A DNA stretch of 33,385 nt from Ignavibacteria bacterium (GTDB lineage Bacteria; Bacteroidota; Ignavibacteria; Tepidaquicellales; OLB5): positions 1 through 33,385 of the forward strand of contig JAIOIK010000017.1 of NCBI GenBank assembly GCA_019912545.1. Direction: 5' to 3'. A program made the position numbers and the translations under genes. Within the stretch, counting starts at the first letter, position 1; the number at the start of each line of letters is the position of its first letter. Below are positions 16,916 to 24,076 of the stretch, in pieces. Under the pieces are notes generated by a model. The model searched no databases. It was not told where the DNA came from and saw nothing but the letters and a program-made list of their open reading frames with translations.

Positions 16916-16956
16916 TTCTTAAATTGTTCTATAGATTGATTTTGATTATTTGCCAT
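16912..16956 (-). CDS. Short ORF (MANNQNQSIEQFKK) coupled to the radical SAM gene
   Basis: A 14-codon ORF whose TGA overlaps the radical SAM ATG (ATGA). An in-frame stop lies two codons before its ATG. It may be a leader for translational coupling or a scaffold peptide. No ribosome binding site is seen and it could be chance. Confidence 0.3.
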   Translation of the reverse strand: MANNQNQSIEQFKK

Positions 16957-17228
16957 TGTTTAAGCTGGTTCTTAAAATTGAATTCCTCGTTTATAGGTTG
17001 TTCATTCAAATTTTCTGATAATAAATCCAAATGACATATTTAAATAAAAAAAGGAACAACTTAAGTCAATAATAACTCAATTTGTCCCCCTCATAAACAC
17101 TTTAAATATAATTATCCTTAAAAGCGAAATCAATGGATTTCAGAATGTTAATAAATATATAACTGAATAATCCGGATTTCATACATAGTTTAACACACTT
17201 TAGATTACAGAGTTACGACGGGGCATTC

Positions 17229-17257
17229 CATTTGACCTCAATAAATTGAGGCAAATG
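17229..17257. repeat. Hairpin 1 of the 17.2-17.5 kb structured region
   Basis: CATTTG-A-CCTCAAT (17229-17242) pairs with ATTGAGG-CAAATG (17245-17257), 13 pairs with one bulged A. The whole stretch 16957-17547 has no recognisable gene. Confidence 0.6.
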
Positions 17258-17268
17258 ATAGTATAGTG

Positions 17269-17395
17269 TGGCTATTACGTCCCTCGTAAACACTAAAGGT
17301 TTCCGAAGGACAGCAACCCCTTTTTAACCGCCTCATCATAAATCTATTTTCGGACGGTATAAAAAGGGGTTGCCATCCTTACGGAGGAATAGCCA
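17269..17395. other. Large two-level inverted repeat (possible origin, oriT or structured RNA)
   Basis: Outer arms TGGCTATT (17269-17276) / AATAGCCA (17388-17395) and an inner 14-bp perfect stem GCAACCCCTTTTTA (17313-17326) / TAAAAAGGGGTTGC (17360-17373), with partly complementary sequence between. The 127-bp element lies upstream of the first replication-relaxation-like gene. Its role is inferred only from structure and place. Confidence 0.55.
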
Positions 17396-17429
17396 CGTAA
17401 TAAAATAGTGTAATAAAATTAATAAGTAC

Positions 17430-17458
17430 TTGCGCGATAATTCTGACTGTGGTATTAT
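17430..17458 (+). promoter_or_regulatory. Possible sigma70-type promoter with extended -10
   Basis: TTGCGC (17430-17435), 17-nt spacer, TATTAT (17453-17458) preceded by TGG, which makes an extended -10. The -35 match is weak. It would drive the gene at 17548 through the hairpin at 17493-17542. Confidence 0.4.
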
Positions 17459-17492
17459 GGTTGTAGGAAATATCTTTGATGTTTTCGGGAAG

Positions 17493-17542
17493 CAAAAAAT
17501 TACATGATAATGAGCATTAGGGCTTAGTCATGTAATTTTTTG
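17493..17542. promoter_or_regulatory. 15-bp leader hairpin just before the 17548 start
   Basis: CAAAAAATTACATGA (17493-17507) pairs perfectly with TCATGTAATTTTTTG (17528-17542). The second arm ends five bases before the ATG at 17548. As RNA it ends in a U-run, so it could attenuate transcription or block initiation; as DNA it could be an operator. Confidence 0.55.
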
Positions 17543-17547
17543 TTTCT

Positions 17548-18360
17548 ATGACCACCCGTAAACTCCTTCTCAATAATTTACTTGATATTGGCGGCGTTGC
17601 CACTCTCAATAACCTCTATTCCCCTGACGCTAAAACTCACAAAGGAGGACTCTTATTTACCCGAAAACTCTTTAAGTCGTATATAGAAGACGGTTTAATC
17701 GAAAAAATAGACCCAATCGGCAAACCGGCTAATAAAGCCCGGGAGGTTTTTTATTGCCTGACCAAAAAAGGGGCAGCGTATATCGGCAGATCTGATGAAT
17801 ATAAATATAAAAAATGTCCACGCTCCCCGTATAATGCGCTTCATGAGAGCATGAAGTTTGATGTTGCATTGTCATTCTTACGGCTCTTTCTCAATAAAAA
17901 ATTCACATTCAGGTATGATTCGAGTTTCTATGGAGTTCGGCCGGATATTCTTATTCGAATTGAGAGTACACATCCAAAGGAGCTAACCCGCTTCTTACTG
18001 GTCGAAATAGAACGAAAGAAGACCGTAGACCGGGTATTTAACGAAAAGATTACCCGTTATGAAGAAATGTTCAAAGCCATTGAAAAGAAAAAATCTCATA
18101 ATCTCAGCCAATTCAAAACATTATTCGTGTACTCTGATCTTTGGTATGACGGCTTTTTACGACCCCAGCAGTACCATGAACCGCAAAATATTGAATCAAT
18201 CGGCAGAACTAATTATTTAGTCAAGAGCCTTGTTTCCCGATATTGCCGGAATTTACCACCCAACCGCTACCTGTTTATGCCTTTCCATGACTTCTACAGG
18301 TTACATGAGCCGGTATGGTATCAGGCAGACGGCAATCGTGTGCCGCTCATTATTAAATAA
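17548..18360 (+). CDS. Replication-relaxation-like protein (winged helix plus nuclease-like core)
   Basis: 270 residues. An N-terminal winged-helix region (about 1-85: LLLNNLLDIGGVATLNNLY, VFYCLTKKGAAYIGR) is followed by a core with VRPDILIRIES and, 14 residues on, FLLVEIERKK. The layout resembles the replication-relaxation family of plasmids and conjugative elements. The PD...ExExxK pattern also resembles a PD-(D/E)XK nuclease core. No canonical MOB relaxase is seen in the window, so this protein may recognise or process the element's DNA. No Shine-Dalgarno is seen, but a strong hairpin precedes the ATG. It is followed 11 bp later by a small membrane protein gene. A second relative is encoded at 20122. 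Confidence 0.65.
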   Translation: MTTRKLLLNNLLDIGGVATLNNLYSPDAKTHKGGLLFTRKLFKSYIEDGLIEKIDPIGKPANKAREVFYCLTKKGAAYIGRSDEYKYKKCPRSPYNALHESMKFDVALSFLRLFLNKKFTFRYDSSFYGVRPDILIRIESTHPKELTRFLLVEIERKKTVDRVFNEKITRYEEMFKAIEKKKSHNLSQFKTLFVYSDLWYDGFLRPQQYHEPQNIESIGRTNYLVKSLVSRYCRNLPPNRYLFMPFHDFYRLHEPVWYQADGNRVPLIIK

Positions 18361-18371
18361 TTGGTACTGGT

Positions 18372-18659
18372 ATGCCATTTAGTACAATCTCTATAATAGA
18401 ATTAGTAATCATTGCTATTCTTTTAGTAGTAATCGTTGAGTATGAAATAGAACGCCGCAACATGAAAAAGGAAATACATTTGGTGTATAGGGATATGGGA
18501 TTTAGGATTTCAGCTCATATTGAGCGGACATTAAAGCATGCCAACGCTGTACGGCATAAGCTATCCAATGAGCTGTATCTCAATAGTCCCAGGAAAAATG
18601 ATGTTATCAAAGAAGTATGCAATGCCTTTTATGAACAATTATCTAATAAACTTAAATAA
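18372..18659 (+). CDS. Small single-pass membrane protein
   Basis: 95 residues. One hydrophobic helix (about 6-24, IIELVIIAILLVVIVEY) is followed by a basic, probably helical soluble part with RHKLSNELYLNSPRKNDV. It begins 11 bp after the replication-relaxation-like gene and probably shares its transcript. No family is recognised. Single-pass proteins of this size are common accessory subunits in conjugation modules, which is only an inference here. Confidence 0.55.
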   Translation: MPFSTISIIELVIIAILLVVIVEYEIERRNMKKEIHLVYRDMGFRISAHIERTLKHANAVRHKLSNELYLNSPRKNDVIKEVCNAFYEQLSNKLK

Positions 18660-18691
18660 TAATCATATGTAAAAAAAGAAAGGAGTATAGC

Positions 18692-19423
18692 GTGAAAGAC
18701 ATTTTAAAATGCCTTGAAGCTATACTCCACCGTGGGTATAGCTCATTTACAATTTTCAATGACTGGCTCGATATAATGCTTTTTGCATTACAGCGGGACG
18801 ACCCTCATTATCTCGAAATTGTTAGGAAGTACAAAAACGACCAAGCCGAAGGTAAGCGTGAAATTGACTATTTCTGCAAAGCCTTTGCGCTGTTGCAAAT
18901 CGAGATGGAAAAGACCAATGACGATATTCTTGGGCAAGTGTACATGGAGTGGAACATGAGTAACAAGTACCGGGGACAGTTCTTTACGCCGGGTCACGTT
19001 GCCTCTATGATGGCTAAAATGCTCAGTCCCAAGGGCAGAATATTGGATCCTTGTTGCGGTTCAGGTGTGATGCTTGTTGAAGCGATTAAGACGATGGACA
19101 ATGAAGCACTTGATGGCTCAGTCTTTGTTGGTCAGGATATTGATATAACCTGTGCCAAGATGTGCGCTTTGAATTTGTTGTTCTTTAATGTTAATGGTTA
19201 TGTAGTTTGGGGAGATAGCCTCTTAATGGAGTGTAAACGGGTTTATCAGACAAGCAGAAGCGTTTTAGGCGGTAGTATTCGTGAATTGACGGGTGATATT
19301 TTAGAAGGTTTTATACGATCATATATACCGGCTGTGAAAGAAACCTTTAAGGAAGTTAAGCCCATGAGTGAAGAAGAAATTAATAAAATATCTGCTCAAA
19401 GTGAGCAGTTATCGTTCTTTTAG
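18692..19423 (+). CDS. N-6 adenine DNA methylase-like protein lacking the NPPY motif
   Basis: 243 residues from a GTG with AAAGGAG 6 nt upstream (18679-18685). The sequence follows HsdM-type methylases: KYRGQFFTPGHVASMMAKML (S-adenosylmethionine-domain entry), motif I DPCCGSG (119-125), then GQDIDITCAKMCALNLLF and WGDSL. The catalytic motif IV (N/D)PPY/F, expected shortly after WGDSL, is not present: the sequence reads LLMECKRVYQTSRSVLGG. There is no restriction or specificity subunit beside it. It may bind SAM and DNA without methylating, or use another residue. A zinc-ribbon gene follows at once. Confidence 0.75.
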   Translation: MKDILKCLEAILHRGYSSFTIFNDWLDIMLFALQRDDPHYLEIVRKYKNDQAEGKREIDYFCKAFALLQIEMEKTNDDILGQVYMEWNMSNKYRGQFFTPGHVASMMAKMLSPKGRILDPCCGSGVMLVEAIKTMDNEALDGSVFVGQDIDITCAKMCALNLLFFNVNGYVVWGDSLLMECKRVYQTSRSVLGGSIRELTGDILEGFIRSYIPAVKETFKEVKPMSEEEINKISAQSEQLSFF

Positions 19424-19437
19424 AAAGGAGGACTGAT

Positions 19438-19677
19438 GTGGAATCAATTGAAATTAAGCCTGATGTGATGGTGATTCTGTGCCAGAGAGCTGAAGAAGTG
19501 GGCAAGCCGATCACTGATGTTATAGATGAAATGTTACGTTCATTATTGTTGAATGGTTTTGGGAAGCCAGTTATATTAAAATGTAATAAATGTAAAAGCG
19601 AGATTGATTATGAAATAAATTATTCTCAAGGTTATTGTGATTATTGTGAAAGTGTCGTGTTCATTGATAAAGAGTGA
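19438..19677 (+). CDS. Small protein, possible ribbon-helix-helix plus zinc ribbon
   Basis: 79 residues from GTG at 19438, with AAAGGAGG at 19424-19431, one of the strongest ribosome binding sites in the window. Residues of about 5-38 (IKPDVMVILCQRAEEVGKP then VIDEMLRSLL) look like a ribbon-helix-helix DNA-binding domain. Cys49, Cys52, Cys67 and Cys70 in CNKC and CDYC form a zinc-ribbon pattern. It is translationally close to the methylase-like gene and followed by a terminator. It could regulate the island; the ribbon-helix-helix call is tentative. Confidence 0.55.
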   Translation: MESIEIKPDVMVILCQRAEEVGKPITDVIDEMLRSLLLNGFGKPVILKCNKCKSEIDYEINYSQGYCDYCESVVFIDKE

Positions 19678-19684
19678 GTTTTTT

Positions 19685-19720
19685 AAAGCTATCTGTATGA
19701 TAACGGGTAGCTTTTTATTT
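19685..19720 (+). terminator. Terminator after the methylase/zinc-ribbon pair
   Basis: AAAGCTATC (19685-19693) pairs with GGTAGCTTT (19706-19714) including one G-U, followed by TTTTATTTT. Confidence 0.7.
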
Positions 19721-19788
19721 TGTGTATATATGTGAAAATATGTTTTGATTTTTTAAAAAAAGTATTATTTTTGGTTTCACGCGAATAG

Positions 19789-19821
19789 AGGGATGACTCC
19801 TTGAATAAAGGGGTTATCCCT
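19789..19821. terminator. Hairpin, 14 bp with G-U pairs
   Basis: AGGGATGACTCCTT (19789-19802) pairs fully as RNA with AAGGGGTTATCCCT (19808-19821) using G-U pairs, with loop GAATA and then GTTTTG. It is a second terminator or the start of the structured region 19789-20111, in a gap of about 440 bp with no gene. Confidence 0.5.
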
Positions 19822-19908
19822 GTTTTGTTTATATGAGGTGCTTGTTATAAGCAAATGAGCTAAGTGTAGAAGGAATGTTAAATACCCGGAGCCTGCCCGA
19901 TAAGCCTG

Positions 19909-19995
19909 GCATACACTCTCACGTGCTTGTCAACCCTCCCTCCTGAAAAAGTGTGAGAATTAAGGAACAGGGTATGACAAGCGTTTGAGGTATGC
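19909..19995. other. Nested inverted repeat upstream of the transfer-like operon
   Basis: GCATAC (19909-19914) / GTATGC (19990-19995) and GCTTGTCA-ACCC (19925-19936) / GGGT-A-TGACAAGC (19970-19982), with partial pairing between. The arrangement, outer and inner stems around a 33-nt loop, parallels 17269-17395. A candidate nic region, iteron or structured RNA. Confidence 0.5.
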
Positions 19996-20094
19996 GGCTA
20001 CGCCATATTATTATGTGGAGGGCCTATAAACATTGTAAGTTATTTTAAAAAGAGAACTTAGTTATGAAAAGCCATATAAAACAACCGTAAACTT

Positions 20095-20111
20095 TATACG
20101 GGCGCCGTATA
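20095..20111. promoter_or_regulatory. Small palindrome before the 20122 start
   Basis: TATACGG-GCG-CCGTATA, 10 bp before the ATG. It would fit an operator or a translation-blocking hairpin. Confidence 0.4.
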
Positions 20112-20121
20112 GAACTTAAAT

Positions 20122-20823
20122 ATGAGAATTGAACAGAAAAAGACGATCAAAGTAGATGAACTTGCGGAATTTGTTCCAAGAAAAGCGGGAGCGACATGGA
20201 GTGCTTTGTGGCAGATATTCTACTATACACGGCTGTTCAAATATGTTCATAAAAAGCATTATCCCAAGATTAAAAAGAGTTTCGATAAGATATGCACCCA
20301 TGATAAATTACAAAAAATGTGTTCATTAGGCTACCTGAGAAGCCCTCAACGTGACATTTATTGTGCCACTGATAAAGTATTGCCTATTTTAAGGGAAACA
20401 GGCTTTAAAACCGAAATTTTGCCCTCTCAGCCTATTGGGAAAGGAGATATTAACGAGCTGAATAACACGGATATCTTTGTAAAGCTTACTAAACTTGAGC
20501 ATTTTTATGCGCTTGTATACCCAAACTTCGGTTACATTATTCCTGATGCCCTGATGATACAACTGGATAGTAAAAGTAAGAAATACAAACTGACTTTCAT
20601 CGAAGTTGAGGCACAAAAGCCAAATTGGAGTGAATATGTAGAGAAGAAACGTGAAAATTATCATAAGTTATCTAGAGATATTAGAGTTTTTGAATATTGG
20701 AAAAATATATGTGAGAAGTTGACTATTAAACCGCCTGATATAAAAGATTTGAGTTTTACAGTTTCATTCTACGGATCAATCAAAAAAGATTTCGGGATAG
20801 GGTTCACTTTTGAGAACATTTAA
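20122..20823 (+). CDS. Second replication-relaxation-like protein
   Basis: 233 residues. The N-terminal winged-helix-like part (about 10-95, with LQKMCSLGYLRSPQRDIYCATDK) precedes a core with IIPDALMIQL and, after 10 residues, LTFIEVEAQKPNW then KRENYHKL. The PD...ExExxK order matches the protein at 17548, although overall similarity is low. It heads a tightly packed operon: the next gene starts inside its last codons (14-bp overlap), then a coiled-coil membrane protein and a TraG/HerA-type ATPase. It is the best candidate for the DNA-recognition or nicking factor of that operon. Confidence 0.55.
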   Translation: MRIEQKKTIKVDELAEFVPRKAGATWSALWQIFYYTRLFKYVHKKHYPKIKKSFDKICTHDKLQKMCSLGYLRSPQRDIYCATDKVLPILRETGFKTEILPSQPIGKGDINELNNTDIFVKLTKLEHFYALVYPNFGYIIPDALMIQLDSKSKKYKLTFIEVEAQKPNWSEYVEKKRENYHKLSRDIRVFEYWKNICEKLTIKPPDIKDLSFTVSFYGSIKKDFGIGFTFENI

Positions 20824-21682
20824 AGAAATATTTGATTTTCGAGATAGAGACGACGATTTTGAGAGTCCGCTTGAATTTTTTCTATTTTTGATTGTTGGCG
20901 GAGCTTCTCAATATGGAATATATTGGGGAATAACTTATATACTAAACATCTTTAACACAGTCGGGAATGCCTACTCATTAGGAGGGAAGCTATTCAGCGT
21001 TTTGCTATTTTTTGTCGCGCTTATGATTGTATCAGTAGGCGTAAGAACTTTCCCGATATTCTGGTGGAAGATTGTCAGGATTATCTACCTTTTCCTTGTT
21101 TCTTCTCCCGAAATTATTAGAAATGAAACAGATATCGTTAGACGAATTTGGCAGAACAGGGGTTTTGGAAAGTTTCGTTTATTTGGAGGGTTCCTGTTTT
21201 ATTTCCGGTTGCGACAGAGAGTAATTGCATATTTTCTGGCCTTTTTATCAATTGGCATAACAACATGGTATTTTGCATTTAAGCAGCATGAATATGAAAA
21301 GACATACTGGAAAGTACATTTCTATTACGGCGAGCCGATACCTGAAATAGTGTTCAAACCAAATGTAAGCTATACCTTTGAATCAAGTGCTGATTTATAT
21401 GCCATATATTTAAACGGCACCGAACATATAGTGAGCAAATATATGAAACTTGAAGAAAATCCCCGGGTATTATCCCTAATTTTTCCTGAAAAATGGAATG
21501 TAAAGTTTCCAGACACGATGCATGTGGAGTTCTTATTCTATGCCGATCATATTAACGAAATCTTCAGCCAGTCATTCGAGGTCTGGGCAGACAAGGAAGA
21601 AGGACTGAAGCTAACATACAATGACTTTATCTTTGAGAGAGTAAAGAAAGTTCCAAGAACAAAAAGGTATTCAAGAAATTAA
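20810..21682 (+). CDS. Membrane protein of the transfer-like operon
   Basis: 290 residues from TTG at 20810, which overlaps the previous gene by 14 bp. I see three hydrophobic regions: about 24-48 (FLFLIVGGASQYGIYWGIT), 61-79 (LFSVLLFFVALMIVSVGV) and 137-157 (VIAYFLAFLSIGITTWYFAF). A basic cytoplasmic loop lies between the second and third. The C-terminal 130 residues look like a beta-rich extracytoplasmic domain. No family is recognised. Its place between a DNA-binding protein and an ATPase suggests a membrane component of a translocation channel. Confidence 0.6.
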   Translation: MRTFKEIFDFRDRDDDFESPLEFFLFLIVGGASQYGIYWGITYILNIFNTVGNAYSLGGKLFSVLLFFVALMIVSVGVRTFPIFWWKIVRIIYLFLVSSPEIIRNETDIVRRIWQNRGFGKFRLFGGFLFYFRLRQRVIAYFLAFLSIGITTWYFAFKQHEYEKTYWKVHFYYGEPIPEIVFKPNVSYTFESSADLYAIYLNGTEHIVSKYMKLEENPRVLSLIFPEKWNVKFPDTMHVEFLFYADHINEIFSQSFEVWADKEEGLKLTYNDFIFERVKKVPRTKRYSRN

Positions 21683-21693
21683 ACAATACAGTT

Positions 21694-22854
21694 ATGATTT
21701 GGTTTATAGTCGCAGTGGCAATATTTGTTTTGATCGGCAGCATGGTTGACTTTTCCTGCAACGGCTGGAATGTCACAAAGCAATTTTTTACAGATTCATG
21801 GTGGGGTATCATCGCTATTGCTTCAGGTTTGCTCTCGTTATTTATGTTTTACGGCTCAAGCAAATCGTATCGTGATGTCAAAATAAATGAAACATTTCTT
21901 CCTAATCCGGATAAATTACAATTAGATAAAAAGAAAGGCAGCATACCGATGTCAAAGAACAATACAGAAATCATGGAATTCGATTTGTCCCAACTTACTA
22001 TGAATGTCCTCACCAAGAAAATGGCATTTGTAATGACCAAACCTGGTCCTGTTTTTTTCAAAGGCTGGGGAAACAGGAGGCTTGAGCTTGACGTAGAGAG
22101 AGTTGAGATAATCAGGGAATATATTGAGGCGATCAGGAGTACGGGAGACTCGTTAATTCACCTGCATGCCGATTCGGTTCTCAGCTTCGAGAAAATGGAA
22201 AACCTGGTTAAGATAAAACGAAAAGACTTGATGTACCAATTGCGAGAATCAGAGCTAAAACTTGATCTGCTAGAACAAGAATACCAAACGAAAATAGAGA
22301 AACTTCATTTAGATATTGCGAACCTGGAAACACTGGTGTATGAGAAAATATCCCAGATTGAAAACCTCAATGCACAGACCGAGCAGATATTAAGCGAGAT
22401 TAGGAACAGAAGCAAAGAGGTTGATGCTGATATAAAAATTAAAAAAGATACATCAGAATCAGACATAAAGGTAAAAGAAGAAGAATCACGGGCAAGAATT
22501 CAGCTAGAAAAAGACAAAGCGAAAGCAGAAATATTCATAATGAAATTAAAAGCAGGTGATGATTCTGCTATCAGCAAAAAAAGAGCCACAGCCCTAGATA
22601 TGGTAATAAAAGAGATGAACATAGACAATATCACACCCACGGAAGTGTATTTGCTTATTAAGTTGCTTGATACAAATAATACAAATGACTTTTTAGATTT
22701 TACGAACAAGATGAAGGTAATGGAAGAGGAACTCGAAAAAATGAGGATACAAAACGAAATTCTTAAAGCAGATGCAAAGGAACGAAAGGCTAAAGCTAAT
22801 GAAACAGAAGCTCAATCCAAACAAAACATCAAAGACCTGTATAGTAATAAATGA
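21694..22854 (+). CDS. Membrane-anchored coiled-coil protein
   Basis: 386 residues. Two N-terminal hydrophobic helices (1-18 and about 36-54, WWGIIAIASGLLSLFMFYG) are followed by a small soluble domain (90-165, with KKMAFVMTKPGPVFFKG). A long coiled coil runs at about 175-295 (LDLLEQEYQTKIEKLHLDI), and a second, highly charged helix at 335-386. The stop overlaps the start of the ATPase gene (ATGA). No family is recognised. A coiled-coil membrane protein beside a TraG-like ATPase could be an anchor or scaffold for the translocase. Confidence 0.6.
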   Translation: MIWFIVAVAIFVLIGSMVDFSCNGWNVTKQFFTDSWWGIIAIASGLLSLFMFYGSSKSYRDVKINETFLPNPDKLQLDKKKGSIPMSKNNTEIMEFDLSQLTMNVLTKKMAFVMTKPGPVFFKGWGNRRLELDVERVEIIREYIEAIRSTGDSLIHLHADSVLSFEKMENLVKIKRKDLMYQLRESELKLDLLEQEYQTKIEKLHLDIANLETLVYEKISQIENLNAQTEQILSEIRNRSKEVDADIKIKKDTSESDIKVKEEESRARIQLEKDKAKAEIFIMKLKAGDDSAISKKRATALDMVIKEMNIDNITPTEVYLLIKLLDTNNTNDFLDFTNKMKVMEEELEKMRIQNEILKADAKERKAKANETEAQSKQNIKDLYSNK

Positions 22855-24041
22855 TTAAGCTGGGTATTGGATTAGACTCATCAGAAGGCTTTGCCGGAAT
22901 AAAGGAAAAAGACCGGTTTAAGCATCTGCTTTGTCTGGGCTCTACCGGAACTGGAAAAACCACCTTTCTTGCCAATCTCATTATTAAAGAGCTCGATAAT
23001 GCAAGCATTATCCTTGACCCAAACGGACATCTTACGGAATTTGTAGGTCCGTATATTCCCCAGGAAAGATTGATCTATATTGATAAGAATAACCACATAT
23101 CTCTCAATCCTTTGACCCGAAAATATCTCAACTGGTCAGAGAATGCCAAAGAGCTGATACAAGTTGTAAATGCCGCCGTTTCTGAAATTAATCCTAGACA
23201 AGTATCTCTGACCGCACTTATGACACGGATTACCAAAAATGCACTGCGGGTATTTACTAATGAACAATTATCAATTGAATATTTAATGAAGTTTCTTGAT
23301 AATCCAACAGAAAGAAAGATCCATTACAGTGATCCTTACTGGAGGGCTTTTGATGACAAAGGAAACCGGGAGCAAGTTGAAAGCTCTAAAAGGGTAAGTA
23401 CAAGACTTTCTGTGTATTATGATGATCTCGACTTGAGACCATTCCTAACTGGAAATAACGAATTTGATATAACGAAGATTGTAAAAGAGAAAAAAATAGT
23501 CTTAGTCAATCTCGATGGATTTGATGATGAAGCGACATCGTTTCTGGGCTGTCTCATAACAAACCAGATCAAATCATATTATCTGCATCAGGCAGAGCGT
23601 GGCGGGAACCCGCTCTATTTTTATTGTGATGAGTTTCATTTATTCATCACTGAACACTTTGACCGTTTTTTAGCTGAAGGCAGGAAGTTTAATATGAGCT
23701 TCAACTTTTCAGGGCACAGCTTTGCACTGCTCAACAAGTTTTTGCGGAGCATGTTCCTGAGAAGCTACGTTAAAATTGTTCTTCAAAACGAAGATGAAGA
23801 TGCCCAGATTTTGGCAAATTCTCTACAGGTCAAAACAACAGACATAATAAACTTAAAGCCTTTTCATGCACTAGCAAGAGTTGGAAATAAAAACTATAGG
23901 ATCGTTCTATTCAAGCCGCCGCCAACGGACACCTTATTCTTTAAACCTGAAAAACAAAAACCGGATGAAACCGTGTATGCCGAAAAAGACCTGAATTTTC
24001 TACGTGACGGCTGGTTGAGTTATGATATAATTGAAGGATAA
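22851..24041 (+). CDS. TraG/VirD4/HerA-type P-loop ATPase (coupling-protein-like)
   Basis: 396 residues. Walker A is GSTGTGKTT (30-38); Walker B is PLYFYCDEFHLF with Asp260-Glu261. Between them are DPNGHLTEF and the ISLNPL segment. The downstream LAEGRKFNMSFNFSGHSFALL and the ending resemble the ATPase domain of conjugative coupling proteins and HerA/FtsK translocases. There are no membrane helices of its own, unlike VirD4; these may come from its operon partners. It is the last gene of the four-gene overlapping operon and is followed by a structured region and a terminator. Expected to pump DNA; no VirB4 ATPase is in the window. Confidence 0.8.
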   Translation: MIKLGIGLDSSEGFAGIKEKDRFKHLLCLGSTGTGKTTFLANLIIKELDNASIILDPNGHLTEFVGPYIPQERLIYIDKNNHISLNPLTRKYLNWSENAKELIQVVNAAVSEINPRQVSLTALMTRITKNALRVFTNEQLSIEYLMKFLDNPTERKIHYSDPYWRAFDDKGNREQVESSKRVSTRLSVYYDDLDLRPFLTGNNEFDITKIVKEKKIVLVNLDGFDDEATSFLGCLITNQIKSYYLHQAERGGNPLYFYCDEFHLFITEHFDRFLAEGRKFNMSFNFSGHSFALLNKFLRSMFLRSYVKIVLQNEDEDAQILANSLQVKTTDIINLKPFHALARVGNKNYRIVLFKPPPTDTLFFKPEKQKPDETVYAEKDLNFLRDGWLSYDIIEG

Positions 24042-24076
24042 GCCGCCGTCAATATTACTTGGAGCAAATGTTCCTT

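Noticed and set aside
17269-17395. Group II intron or retron RNA
   Set aside because: No domain V-like hairpin and no reverse transcriptase gene anywhere in the window.
18692-19677. Restriction-modification or toxin-antitoxin pair
   Set aside because: There is no restriction or specificity subunit, the methylase lacks motif IV, and the small partner looks like a DNA-binding zinc-ribbon protein rather than a toxin.
20041-20121. Tiny ORF starting at the ATG near 20064
   Set aside because: Only seven codons, with no support.
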